Positions 1 through 8,273 of a DNA stretch of 40,984 bases are shown piece after piece. This DNA is from Dongia deserti. GTDB taxonomy: Bacteria > Pseudomonadota > Alphaproteobacteria > Dongiales > Dongiaceae. The notes under the pieces are model-generated. The model was given only the letters and a program-made list of their open reading frames with translations. It made no database searches and was not told where the DNA came from. The position numbers were made by a program, and so were the translations under genes. Each line of letters opens with the position of its first letter. Position 1 is the first letter of the stretch. The stretch covers positions 1 to 40,984 of the forward strand of contig NZ_QORW01000032.1 in the NCBI RefSeq assembly GCF_003574735.1, written 5' to 3'.

Positions 1-1
1 C

Positions 2-216
2 CGGCTCGATGAGCACCCGGAGAAGATGCGTCAGCGGCGCGAAACCGTCGAACATCCATTCGGCACGATCAAGGCCCGGATGGGAGCCACCCACTTCTTG
101 ATGAAGACCCTGCCGAAGTCGCCACCGAGATGGCACTCTCCGTGCTCGCCTACAATCTGACGCGGGTGATGAACATCGTCGGCGTCAAACCGCTCATCGC
201 AACGATCGTGGCATAG
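2..216 (+). pseudogene. 3' end of an IS1182-like DDE transposase, frameshifted
   Basis: Reading from base 2 gives a transposase C-terminal signature (RRETVEHPFGTIKARMG, then THFLMKTLPK). The frame then breaks at about 117-120, where one G appears to be missing. In the next frame the expected tail continues (ATEMALSVLAYNLTRVMNI) to a TAG at 214-216. The HPFG-KARMG region and the AYNL-R tail are typical of IS1182-family transposases, as known for that family. The 5' part lies outside the window. The single-base loss makes the copy inactive. It lies beside a partial tRNA gene, so it may mark decay at an island edge. Confidence 0.75.
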
Positions 217-590
217 CTGGCTCTCTACGCCACCCTCTGGCCGACTGGACGGCCCAGATGCCTTACAGTGGCTCTCACACGCCAATGGCGGCTGTTCGCG
301 CCGAAAATCCCCAAATCCTCTGATAACCACGACCGCCTGAGACCTTGCGGCAGCGTTTCCACACGACCAAGACCCATAGATGACAGTCCGATCGAGTCTT
401 TTCGGCCCAGCTTAGAATCGCAGTTGAGTCGGAATTCGAATCAGAGATTTTCGGGCGGATAGATTTCAACCGGCAAGGAAATTGACTGGGGCGGAAAATC
501 CGGACCGCCGTCGAGTGCGCGGATCATAACCGCGATGGCTTCGCCGCGCTGTCCAGGCCAGGGCGGGGGAAGCAAGTCGACGATCTTTAA
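217..590. other. Non-coding stretch between transposase remnant and tRNA-Gly fragment
   Basis: I see no convincing gene here. The first 100-150 bases probably include the right end of the insertion sequence; an exact terminal inverted repeat cannot be set without the left end. The short frames on both strands have no recognisable protein content. Confidence 0.4.
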
Positions 591-634
591 TGGAGCGGGC
601 GAAGGGATTCGAAACCTTGACCCCAACCTTGGCA
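591..634 (-). repeat. Partial tRNA-Gly(GCC) 3' half, attachment-site-like
   Basis: Read on the minus strand, these 44 bases match the 3' part of a bacterial tRNA-Gly. They run from the GCC anticodon through the 3' anticodon stem, variable loop, T-arm (TTCGAATCCC) and acceptor strand (CGCCCGC), then U73 and an encoded CCA. U73 and the CGCCCGC acceptor are glycine features. The 5' half is absent: bases beyond 638 do not make a D-arm or the matching GCGGGCG strand. A 3' half-copy is what integration of an island at a tRNA gene leaves at its distal end. No integrase and no second copy were found in the window. Confidence 0.7.
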
Positions 635-671
635 GAAAGGCACCCTTTCGTCCGCATCAAGGCGCCTGCGG

Positions 672-1544
672 CTAGAGCCGGATGGTTCCGCGCATCACGA
701 CAACGCCGGTACCTGACAGTTCGGGATCGGGCGTAAGTTGGATCTTCAGGATGCTCTTGCGGCCCATTTTCGTGCCTTGCTCAATCGCGAGTTTGCCTTT
801 TGGGAGCACGCCCTCCTGCGCGAGGTAAGCCGCAAGCGGCCCCGCAGCAGTCCCAGTGGCTGCGTCTTCCCAAAGGCCAACGGTCGGATTGAAGAACCGC
901 GCATATGCTTCTTCTGGCGAGGCGGGATCGTGAGAATAAATGTAGCAGCCTTCGGCGCCTGCGGCGCGGAGAATGCTCAGAAGTGCGTCGGCCGCCGGTT
1001 TAGCACTGTCCACCGAGGTGATATCGCGTACCCGCACCAGCAAGTGGGCAACTCCCGTGTCTGCCGGGCGTGGTGGCGGCGATGTCAGTATGTCGCTCAC
1101 CGGAAGGCTGAGCGCTTGAGCGAGGGGCACGACGTCATTCAGCGCTGGCAATAGTGTGAGGGGCGCCTGCCGCATTACGCCAACGATGCGTCCGCCGACG
1201 GTCATCATTGCGATGGGCAAGACATCGGCGCCGATCTCCTGCCGGAATGTGCTCGGAGAGTGCAATGTGCCGAGCTTGCCCTGCTCGGCGAGCCAGAGCC
1301 AAGCGCCGAGAGCATTATGGCCAGCCCCGACTACCTCCGCGCCGCTAGTGGTGAAGGAACGTAGTTTTCGATCGGCTCTGTGGCTGCGCATGATAAAGGT
1401 CGTTTCTGCCTGATTGAACTCGCCGGCGATCCGCCGCATCTGAGTCTCGGAGAGATCATCAGCATCCTCTACAACGGCAAGTGGATTGCCGGTCAGGGGT
1501 TCATCCGCAAATACGTCGATCAGGCCGGCCACCAACTCCAACAT
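672..1544 (-). CDS. PhzF family isomerase/epimerase-like protein
   Basis: This 290-residue protein has the length and motifs of the PhzF family (phenazine biosynthesis PhzF and diaminopimelate-epimerase-fold proteins). The N-terminus has IDVFADEPLTGNPLAVV. The conserved acidic residue is Glu47 in NQAETTF. GHNALGAW follows in the middle, and WEDAATGTAAGPLAAYL near residue 225 is the second-half glycine motif. The start is supported by AAGGAG about 8 bases upstream. PhzF itself isomerises trans-2,3-dihydro-3-hydroxyanthranilate, but most family members have no known substrate and no phenazine genes are nearby. It is probably a single-gene unit, cytoplasmic, role unknown. Confidence 0.85.
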   Translation of the reverse strand: MLELVAGLIDVFADEPLTGNPLAVVEDADDLSETQMRRIAGEFNQAETTFIMRSHRADRKLRSFTTSGAEVVGAGHNALGAWLWLAEQGKLGTLHSPSTFRQEIGADVLPIAMMTVGGRIVGVMRQAPLTLLPALNDVVPLAQALSLPVSDILTSPPPRPADTGVAHLLVRVRDITSVDSAKPAADALLSILRAAGAEGCYIYSHDPASPEEAYARFFNPTVGLWEDAATGTAAGPLAAYLAQEGVLPKGKLAIEQGTKMGRKSILKIQLTPDPELSGTGVVVMRGTIRL

Positions 1545-1577
1545 TCGCCTTTTCTCCTTCTTCGAGTGTAACTCTGC

Positions 1578-1785
1578 CTACGTGACGGGACTAGGAACGC
1601 GCGTCTCAATTTGGTCGGCTATGCGATCGTCGTGATGCTCGACGTTGCGCAGCAGGACGATGGCGAACACTGCGGCGCCAATGATACCGCGGCGCAAACA
1701 ACTTGAGGACTTGTGCTCCATCAAGCCCAAAGGCTGCATTCATCCAGGCAAGCCAAGATGTACCACCGATCAAGAGTTTGGTGCC
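1578..1785 (-). pseudogene. Possible decayed C-terminal tail of a membrane transporter
   Basis: On the minus strand a hydrophobic segment (LLIGGTSWLAWMNAAFGLDG) shifts frame into a second one (IIGAAVFAIVLLRNVEHHDD) that ends at a TAG (complement of 1578-1580). The pattern of hydrophobic helix, frameshift, hydrophobic helix and charged tail resembles the end of a multi-pass transporter, possibly MFS. No start or upstream body remains. The family call is weak. Confidence 0.25.
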
Positions 1786-1864
1786 CTTACCTCAATATCC
1801 ACGAACTTCAGACCATCGTTGAGAGAGCCGTGCTAGCCCGGCCAGTATGCAGCGGAGTCGCTCA

Positions 1865-3973
1865 TCATTCGATCTCAATGATGAGATTGGCGGATTTGTC
1901 GATGTGAGCCTTTGAGCCAGGACCGATAACGCAGGTCGATTCCCGTTCCTCCACCAGCGCCGGGCCGATGAAGACGCATCCAGTTGGAAGCTTGTATCGG
2001 TCATAAACCGCGCACGCCAACCAGCCCTTCTCCTCGAACAGCACGTCGCGCTCGCCGCGCCGAGCGAGTTCAAGGCTCTGTTCGGTCCGTTCTCTGCCCT
2101 CGCCGATATCGATGTTCACGCTCGGCGCTGTGCACGCCAAACGCCAATTCACCACCTCGATCGGACTGCCTTCGAGGGCTCGGCCGAATTGTGCCTTGTA
2201 GACCTCGAAGAATTTTGCGCGGATCGTATCGAGGTCGCTGTCTGAAAGAACCAGGCTCGGCAGGCTGACCGAGATCTCGAAGCCCTGGCCCCGGTGTCGC
2301 ATGTCGGCGGTCGGCCGGTAGGCAACTTGGTCGGGATCGGCGCCGGCGTCAGACAGCAGCCGCAGCCCCGCGGCTCTCATGTCCGCGAACAGGGAATTGA
2401 TTTCGGACCAGTTGACCTTATCGAGAGCAGAGATTTGCGTGCGCACCATGTCCGTGGCCGGGGGCGCAACCAAGAAGCCGAGGGCCGACGCCACGCCTGC
2501 TCCGAGGGGCACCACGATCCTCTTGACCTTGAGCAGACGGGCGAGGTTGAAAGCATGCACCGGACCTGCGCCGCCGAACGCGATCATTGTGTAGTCGCGG
2601 GGATCCTTGCCCTTTTCAGCAAGATGCATGCGGGTGGCAGCCGCCATCATCTCGTCGACGATGCGTTGGACGCCCAGGGCCGCCTCCTGATCTCCAAGCC
2701 CGACCGAAGGGGCGATCTTATCCGCGAAAGCGCGGCGAACGTGATCGAGGTCAAGTTTCATCTCGCCGCCAAGGAAATAGCCGGGATCAAGACGGCCAAG
2801 GACGAGATCCGAGTCGGTCACCGTAGGCTCCTCGCCGCCGCGCCCGTAGCAGACCGGCCCGGGAACTGACCCGGCACTGCGGGGCCCCACTTTGAGCAGC
2901 TTCGATGCGGGATCCACCCGCGCCAAGGAGCCACCGCCTGCTCCAATCTCGATCATGTCGACCACTGAAACCTTTAACGGCATGCCCGACCCCTTCTGGA
3001 ACCGGCGTACGCGTCCTGCCTCAAAATCGAACTTGTGATCAGGCATGCAATTCTCGATCAGGCAGATCTTCGCAGTCGTTCCGCCCATATCGTAGGAGAT
3101 CACGCGATTGAGGCCAGCAACCTTGGATATGAACGAAGCCGCCATCGCGCCCGCTGCCGGGCCAGATTCGATGAGGCGAATTGGATAGGCCTTCGCTTCC
3201 TGGGGCGTCGTGATGCCGCCGCTCGACAGCATGATGTAGAGGCGTCCCCTGAAACCGAGCTGTTCCAGCTTTGCCTCGAGCTTATCGAGGTATTTGTGCA
3301 TTAACGGCTGTACGTAGGCATTCGCGCAGGTCGTTGTCGTCCGCTCGAACTCCCGGATCTCGGGCGCGACCTCGCATGACAGACTAAGAGGCAACGTCGG
3401 ATAGAGCTCCCGAATGATCTGCGCGGCCCGGCGCTCGTGGTTCGGAGCCCGATAGGCGTGCATGAACGAAACCGCCAAGGCCTCGGCACCGCTCTCCTCG
3501 ACCAGCCGGCGCGATGCCTCCACCAATCCGCGTTCGTCGAGTTCAACAAGCGTGTCGCCATCGGCGGTCACGCGCTCGGCCACCTCCAAACGCCGAGACC
3601 GTGGAACGATCACGGGCGGCAGTTCGAGGAACAGGTCGTAGAGATCGTAGCGGGTTTCGCGCCCGATCTCGATTGTATCTCGAAATCCGGCGGTCGTGAT
3701 GAGGCCGACCGTTGCGCCAGTCCGCTCGATGATGGTGTTGGTGACAAGCGTTGTGCCGTGGACGATGCTGTGGAGATCGGCAGGTTGCAATCCTGCCTCT
3801 GTGAGAATCCTGGAAATGCCGGCGACGATGGCGATACTAGGATCTTCCGGCGTCGTCAGGAGCTTGCCCGTGCGCGCAAGCTTGCGAACAGGGTCGTGCA
3901 GCACCAGGTCGGTAAAGGTGCCGCCGACATCAACGCCGATGCGGGCGGAGCGCTGCCTCGTCGTCGCCATCAC
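1865..3973 (-). CDS. hyuA: Hydantoinase/oxoprolinase family protein, subunit A
   Basis: A 702-residue protein of the HyuA/5-oxoprolinase N-terminal family, close to the usual length of about 690. It shows the actin-like ATPase-fold phosphate motifs: DVGGTFTDLVL near residue 15, SYDMGGTTAKICLI near 294, and AFGGAGPVHAF near 465. HIVHGTT- and ESGPAAGA-type segments complete the set. With HyuB it performs ATP-dependent opening of a cyclic amide (hydantoin, 5-oxoproline or a related lactam). The start overlaps the hyuB stop by 4 bases (ATGA type), so the two are translationally coupled. The substrate cannot be read from sequence. The neighbouring LysR gene is the likely regulator. Cytoplasmic. 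Confidence 0.93.
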   Translation of the reverse strand: MMATTRQRSARIGVDVGGTFTDLVLHDPVRKLARTGKLLTTPEDPSIAIVAGISRILTEAGLQPADLHSIVHGTTLVTNTIIERTGATVGLITTAGFRDTIEIGRETRYDLYDLFLELPPVIVPRSRRLEVAERVTADGDTLVELDERGLVEASRRLVEESGAEALAVSFMHAYRAPNHERRAAQIIRELYPTLPLSLSCEVAPEIREFERTTTTCANAYVQPLMHKYLDKLEAKLEQLGFRGRLYIMLSSGGITTPQEAKAYPIRLIESGPAAGAMAASFISKVAGLNRVISYDMGGTTAKICLIENCMPDHKFDFEAGRVRRFQKGSGMPLKVSVVDMIEIGAGGGSLARVDPASKLLKVGPRSAGSVPGPVCYGRGGEEPTVTDSDLVLGRLDPGYFLGGEMKLDLDHVRRAFADKIAPSVGLGDQEAALGVQRIVDEMMAAATRMHLAEKGKDPRDYTMIAFGGAGPVHAFNLARLLKVKRIVVPLGAGVASALGFLVAPPATDMVRTQISALDKVNWSEINSLFADMRAAGLRLLSDAGADPDQVAYRPTADMRHRGQGFEISVSLPSLVLSDSDLDTIRAKFFEVYKAQFGRALEGSPIEVVNWRLACTAPSVNIDIGEGRERTEQSLELARRGERDVLFEEKGWLACAVYDRYKLPTGCVFIGPALVEERESTCVIGPGSKAHIDKSANLIIEIE

Positions 3974-5631
3974 GCGATCTCCTGTCCGTAAATCTGCCGT
4001 GCGGCATCGACCGAGATGTAGCCGTTCTCCAGATCGGCGAGAACGGCGGCCCGATCGCGGGACCGGGGATCACCGTATCCACCACCACCGGCGTAGCGCA
4101 GCGTCACCTTGCGACCGGCGGCAACCGTGGTTCGCGACTTCGGATGCGGTTTCGTGCCATCTTCGAACAGGATTTCGGATGGGCCGCCGCATTGACCACC
4201 CAGCAATCCGCTGGCCGGATACTTGGTCCTGTCCGCCAGCAGCGACATTCGGACGGGGGTGTCGGTGCGCAATTCCACCTCGATCTCTTGGCCGAGACCT
4301 CCACGAAATTTTCCGGCGCCGCCACTGTCGGTCCGCAGCAGCTTTTTCCACACCAGGAGGGGAGCGACGTTCTCATATGCCTCGATGCTGCCCGCCCCGA
4401 CGTTGGTTGGAAAAGCCGTCGTCGAGAGGCCGTCTTTATGCGGCGCCGCGCCCATGCCACCGCTCGCGAACAGGACTTGCGAGAAAGCCTGACGCTCCCG
4501 ATTGAGGCCGCTGAACACGGCACGCATGCTCGGGGCGCCGCCAGAATCGGCGATGACCTTCTCCGGCAGCACCTCAGCCAGCGCCCTGTAGATGACCCCG
4601 GCAAGGAGGTGCCCCGTCAGTTGCCGCGCGTTGCAGGGTGCCGGAAATACCGGATTTAGGATCGACCGTCCCGGTGCGCTGACCGTGATGGCGCGGTACG
4701 AGCCTTCGTTCCTCGGCGACAACGGGTCGAGCGCGCACTTGATGGGATAGACAGAGTAGGCGTGGGTGTAGTTGAGAACGCAATTGATGCCGCGGTTAAC
4801 CTGCGGCGAGGTTCCTTCGTAGTCGATATGCATGCGGTCACCGTTGATGGCGACTGAGCATACGATCCTGGTGGTCTGGTCATCGAAGCCGTCTGCTTCC
4901 AAAATGGCGCTATAGACGCCATCGGGAACTCCAGCGATCGCGCGCCGCATCGCGTCGTCGGAGCGGCTGTGAAACGCGTTTGACAGCGTCTGCAGGTCGC
5001 GCAGCTTGGTGTCGCTGAGGAAATCACCGACGCGCCGCGCCGCTACGTCGTTCGCGACGACCTGTGCGCCCAGATCGCCGAACACCTGTTCGGGTAGCCG
5101 CACATTCCCCAGCAACAGGTCGAGAAATTCCTCGTTCCACGCGCCGCCACGCAACAGATGGGCAGGCCGGATGCGAATGCCTTCCTCGAAAATCTCCTGG
5201 CAATCCGCCGACCACAGCGACCCTCCGACATCGGGGGAGTGGGAGATCGACCCGGCGAAACCTACAAGGCGGTCGTCGTGGAAGATGGGAGACACGATCG
5301 TGAAATCCGGCAGATGACCGGTCGCCAGCCAAGGGTCGTTGGTGATCACGGCATCGCCCGGACGCCAGGTCTCCGCCGGAAACTTCGCGAGGAACGCCTT
5401 GGTCGTGCGCGGCAGAATGCACGAGAAGGACGCGATGCCGCCGGTGTTCTCGCTGATGCTGTCGCCGTTCCGGTCCATGACGACCGTGCCATAGTCGTTC
5501 GATTCCCGGACAATGGTCGAGAAGGCGGTCCGCACCAGGCTGGTGGCCGCCTCATCGGCAATGGAAATCAGCCGGCTCCAGTAAATCTCCAGGGAGATCG
5601 GGTCGAAGTTTTCGATGGAATGGTCGGTCAT
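3970..5631 (-). CDS. hyuB: Hydantoinase B/oxoprolinase family protein, subunit B
   Basis: A 553-residue HyuB family protein, normal in length. The N-terminus (DPISLEIYWSRLISIADEAA, then TSLVRTAFSTIVRESNDYG) is the family hallmark. NDPWLATGHLPD, the glycine-rich GGGGYGDP near the C-terminus and the short tail of the B subunit are also present. It forms the catalytic partner of HyuA in ATP-dependent hydrolysis of cyclic amides. It is the first gene of the leftward hyuBA operon and its 3' end overlaps hyuA. A GGAGCG sequence lies just upstream of the ATG. A 127-base region with an AT-rich palindrome separates it from the divergent lysR. Confidence 0.93.
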   Translation of the reverse strand: MTDHSIENFDPISLEIYWSRLISIADEAATSLVRTAFSTIVRESNDYGTVVMDRNGDSISENTGGIASFSCILPRTTKAFLAKFPAETWRPGDAVITNDPWLATGHLPDFTIVSPIFHDDRLVGFAGSISHSPDVGGSLWSADCQEIFEEGIRIRPAHLLRGGAWNEEFLDLLLGNVRLPEQVFGDLGAQVVANDVAARRVGDFLSDTKLRDLQTLSNAFHSRSDDAMRRAIAGVPDGVYSAILEADGFDDQTTRIVCSVAINGDRMHIDYEGTSPQVNRGINCVLNYTHAYSVYPIKCALDPLSPRNEGSYRAITVSAPGRSILNPVFPAPCNARQLTGHLLAGVIYRALAEVLPEKVIADSGGAPSMRAVFSGLNRERQAFSQVLFASGGMGAAPHKDGLSTTAFPTNVGAGSIEAYENVAPLLVWKKLLRTDSGGAGKFRGGLGQEIEVELRTDTPVRMSLLADRTKYPASGLLGGQCGGPSEILFEDGTKPHPKSRTTVAAGRKVTLRYAGGGGYGDPRSRDRAAVLADLENGYISVDAARQIYGQEIA

Positions 5632-5720
5632 GCAGCGCTCCGCGGATCGCGGGTTGGGCTGTGGCGCGATATGGCTTATCCCAACCCCTACGGTGAGATT
5701 GCTGCTCCCGATTGATATTG

Positions 5721-5735
5721 TATAATACTTATTAT
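5721..5735. promoter_or_regulatory. Divergent hyuBA/lysR control region with palindrome and -10 element
   Basis: This 127-base gap holds the perfect palindrome ATAATACTTATTAT (5722-5735), in much AT-richer DNA than its surroundings. TATAAT at 5721-5726 sits 16 bases after TTGCTG (5699-5704), a plausible promoter for lysR. The overlap of palindrome and -10 fits LysR autoregulation, which is inference. Confidence 0.45.
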
Positions 5736-5758
5736 GTCAGATTTGATATGATTGACGA

Positions 5759-6640
5759 ATGGACCTTCGTCACCTCAGATATTTCATCGCCGTCGCGGAA
5801 GAGCTGCATTTCCGACGCGCGGCTGAGCGCCTGAATATCTCGCAGCCACCGCTCAGCCAGCAGATCAGGTTGCTGGAGCTTGAGCTTGGCACCACATTGT
5901 TCGAGCGGACCAATAGGCGCGTGACCCTGACGCAGGCAGGACGGCTGTTCCTTCCGGAGGCACGGGCAGTGATACGCCAGGCGGAGCGGGCAGGAGAGGT
6001 CGCGCGGAAAGCCCACCGGGGCGAGCTTGGCGAGCTGCGAATTGGCTTCTTTCCATCGGCCCCGCTGGTGCCGGAAGTATCCCGGGCCATCCGCGCGTTT
6101 CGTGAAACCTATCCGGGCGTGCAGCTTGTCTTGAACGAGGTCGAAAGCAGCGAGCAGCCGGTGGCCCTGCTGGAGGAACGCGAGGACATCGCCCTCGTCC
6201 GGAGCATGGCGAGCCCTGTCGTTCCTACCGGCCTGATGTCGCGCGTTTTGGTGAACGAGCCCTTGGTCGTCGCGCTAAGGCATGACCACCGATTGAATCG
6301 CGTCAAGGGCCCACTTCCGATCCAGGCGTTGGCGGAAGAGCAATTCGTATTCTATGGGGACAGGATGGGCACGACCCTGCCACGCCTGGTCGTGGAGCTT
6401 TGCAACAAGGCAGGTTTCGAGCCCCGTATCGGACAGCTGGCGAACGCAAACACCACCATGATCGGACTCGTTGCGGCGGGGCTTGGCATCGCCATCGTTC
6501 CCAACGCGCTGGGTCGTCTGGTGCATGCCGATGTCCGCGTACGCGCGCTCGCGCGGTGCAAGGCCACCGTGGCCGTTGCGGTGTTGACCCGGGCGCCCAA
6601 ACCCACCAAGCTGGTCAAGGCTTTTCTCGACTTGCTCTAG
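5759..6640 (+). CDS. LysR family transcriptional regulator
   Basis: A 293-residue LysR-type regulator, normal in length. The N-terminal winged helix-turn-helix covers residues 1-60 (MDLRHLRYFIAVAEELHFRR, then SQPPLSQQIRLLELELGTTLFER). A linker helix follows, then a periplasmic-binding-protein-like effector domain from about residue 90 (GELRIGFFPSAPLVPEV). It is divergent from hyuBA across a short AT-rich intergenic region, the classic arrangement for a LysR activator and its target. It may sense a hydantoinase substrate or product. It ends 9 bases before the stop of the convergent amidase gene. Confidence 0.93.
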   Translation: MDLRHLRYFIAVAEELHFRRAAERLNISQPPLSQQIRLLELELGTTLFERTNRRVTLTQAGRLFLPEARAVIRQAERAGEVARKAHRGELGELRIGFFPSAPLVPEVSRAIRAFRETYPGVQLVLNEVESSEQPVALLEEREDIALVRSMASPVVPTGLMSRVLVNEPLVVALRHDHRLNRVKGPLPIQALAEEQFVFYGDRMGTTLPRLVVELCNKAGFEPRIGQLANANTTMIGLVAAGLGIAIVPNALGRLVHADVRVRALARCKATVAVAVLTRAPKPTKLVKAFLDLL

Positions 6641-6649
6641 CGGCAAGCG

Positions 6650-8053
6650 CTAAGTGCTCGCCGGCGGCTGACGGCGATGCCAGTCGGTCTCCTGTTGATA
6701 CCAGTGCGCGGCAGCAAGAAGGCGCGCTTCCTCGAAATGACGCGCGACCAGCTGGAAACTCGCCGGCAAGCCGCTCGACGTGAAGCCTGCGGGAATGCTG
6801 ATGGCTGGAACGCCCAGGTAATTCATAGCTCTGGTAAAGTCCATGATGTCAGCGCTGCCTGTCCCGCTGACACCTTCCGGATCAGATGCAATCGCGGGAA
6901 CCGGGATTGGCAGGCACGGCATGAACACTAGGTCGACTGTCGCAAACGCCCGCTCGACGAATTGCCGCGCCAGCTTTCCGCGCAACGTGATCGCTTCCAG
7001 ATATCGGGTCGCTGGCAGGAACAAGCCAGTCTGGAGCCGACTCCGTACATGACCCGAGAAATCGTTCGGCCGCTCCGCGAGGTCGCGCCGGTGCAATGTC
7101 GCGGCTTCAATCACCAGTACCGTGCGGTTGAGGACGTTGAGAGTATCGAAGCCATCGATGTCGATTTCTTCAATACGCATACCGAGGCGGCGAAAGACAG
7201 CCAGCGTCTGGTCGAGGGCTTGCACCACCTCGCTATCCACCCCACGCAGCAGGCGCGACGGCAAGACCCCGATCCGGTAGGCCTTGCGGGCCATCCCAAT
7301 CGCCTTCGAATAGTTGACGCGCGGAGCGTTCGTGGTTGCGGGATCGGCGGCACGCGGGCCGGCAATCACATCGAGCAGCAGCGCACAATCTGCTGCCGAG
7401 CGGGCGATCGGACTGACGCAATCGAGCGAAGGGGCGAGGGGCGTCACGCCGTCCTTCGCAACCAGGGAATAGGTCGGCTTCAGGCCCGTGACCCCGCACG
7501 CGGCCGCTGGTATCCGGGCCGATCCTCCGGTATCGGAACCAAGGGAGGCTGGAATGAGCCGCGCTGCAACGGCCGCGGCCGATCCGCTCGATGATCCCCC
7601 GGTGACGAAATCCGGGTTCCAGGGATTCCGGCAGGGACCGAGATGCTGATTGTATCCGGTCGGGCTGAGCGCCAGTTCCGACATGTGCAGCGCGCCCACG
7701 TTGATCGCGCCAGCTTCCGCAAGGCTGCGGATCGCGCTTGCCGTGCTTCCCGCCCGATAGCTCTTTCGAATCTTCGAACCGGCAGCAACAACGCGGCCGG
7801 CGACGTCGAACAGATCCTTGTGGGCCATCGGCACGCCATGGAGGCGGCCGTGGTTTCGACCACGCACCAGATCCTGGTCGGCGGCTTCCGCGGCGGCGAT
7901 CGCTTCTTCGGCATAAATCTCCACGGTGCAGTTGAGCGCACGGCCGGCCCGGTCGAGCGCCTCGAGGGAGGCCAGCGTCGCAGCGCGCGCGCTTATGTCT
8001 CCGGCGGAGATGCGAGCCGCCAGCTCGCCGAGCTCAAGATCCAGAATCTGCAT
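6650..8053 (-). CDS. Amidase signature family hydrolase (AtzE/GatA-like)
   Basis: A 467-residue amidase-signature enzyme. The Ser-cisSer-Lys triad is visible: Lys79 in HKDLFDV, the cis-Ser in GGSSSGS (about 154-156), and the nucleophile Ser178 in GSDTGGSAR. It hydrolyses a carboxamide in the cytoplasm; the substrate is unknown. I start it at MQILDLELG because the preceding codons belong to another gene read in a different frame. It overlaps the upstream 77-residue gene by 20 bases, the layout seen for AtzG-AtzE and GatC-GatA pairs. It is the last gene of an amino-acid ABC transporter operon, so it probably acts on an imported amide. It could equally be an indoleacetamide- or 1-carboxybiuret-hydrolase-like enzyme. 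Confidence 0.9.
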   Translation of the reverse strand: MQILDLELGELAARISAGDISARAATLASLEALDRAGRALNCTVEIYAEEAIAAAEAADQDLVRGRNHGRLHGVPMAHKDLFDVAGRVVAAGSKIRKSYRAGSTASAIRSLAEAGAINVGALHMSELALSPTGYNQHLGPCRNPWNPDFVTGGSSSGSAAAVAARLIPASLGSDTGGSARIPAAACGVTGLKPTYSLVAKDGVTPLAPSLDCVSPIARSAADCALLLDVIAGPRAADPATTNAPRVNYSKAIGMARKAYRIGVLPSRLLRGVDSEVVQALDQTLAVFRRLGMRIEEIDIDGFDTLNVLNRTVLVIEAATLHRRDLAERPNDFSGHVRSRLQTGLFLPATRYLEAITLRGKLARQFVERAFATVDLVFMPCLPIPVPAIASDPEGVSGTGSADIMDFTRAMNYLGVPAISIPAGFTSSGLPASFQLVARHFEEARLLAAAHWYQQETDWHRRQPPAST

Positions 8054-8267
8054 CGGACTGCGCCCTCTGCGCCGCTTCCAACAGCAAGCCGGCGAAGTCG
8101 CCGGGCGCTTGGCCGAGCTCAAGTTCCCGCGCCGCGATCGCGCGCACCAGGTCGTTCGTGTCCCGGGCGAGTGTCGCAACGCGATCGGTAAGCCACTGAT
8201 CCTGCGTCAGCCCCTGCAGCCTGGCGATGGCGTGAAGGTCATTTTGCATATCAGGCGCACTTTCCAT
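8034..8267 (-). CDS. Small AtzG/DUF4089-like (GatC-like) amidase partner
   Basis: A 77-residue acidic, mostly helical protein placed between the ABC ATPase (6-base gap) and the amidase (20-base overlap). Size, helical pattern and position match DUF4089/AtzG proteins, which wrap around AtzE-type amidases as GatC does around GatA. This follows from published work on the AtzE-AtzG complex. Residues 15-40 (RLQGLTQDQWLTDRVATL) resemble the family's opening helices, but identity is weak and the call rests largely on context. If right, the amidase needs this partner for folding or solubility. Alternatively it is a lineage-specific small protein. Confidence 0.6.
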   Translation of the reverse strand: MESAPDMQNDLHAIARLQGLTQDQWLTDRVATLARDTNDLVRAIAARELELGQAPGDFAGLLLEAAQRAQSDADSGS

Positions 8268-8273
8268 GGCCGG

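Noticed and set aside
591-640. Complete tRNA-Gly gene
   Set aside because: Only the 3' half from the anticodon is present; no matching 5' acceptor strand or D-arm follows on the minus strand.
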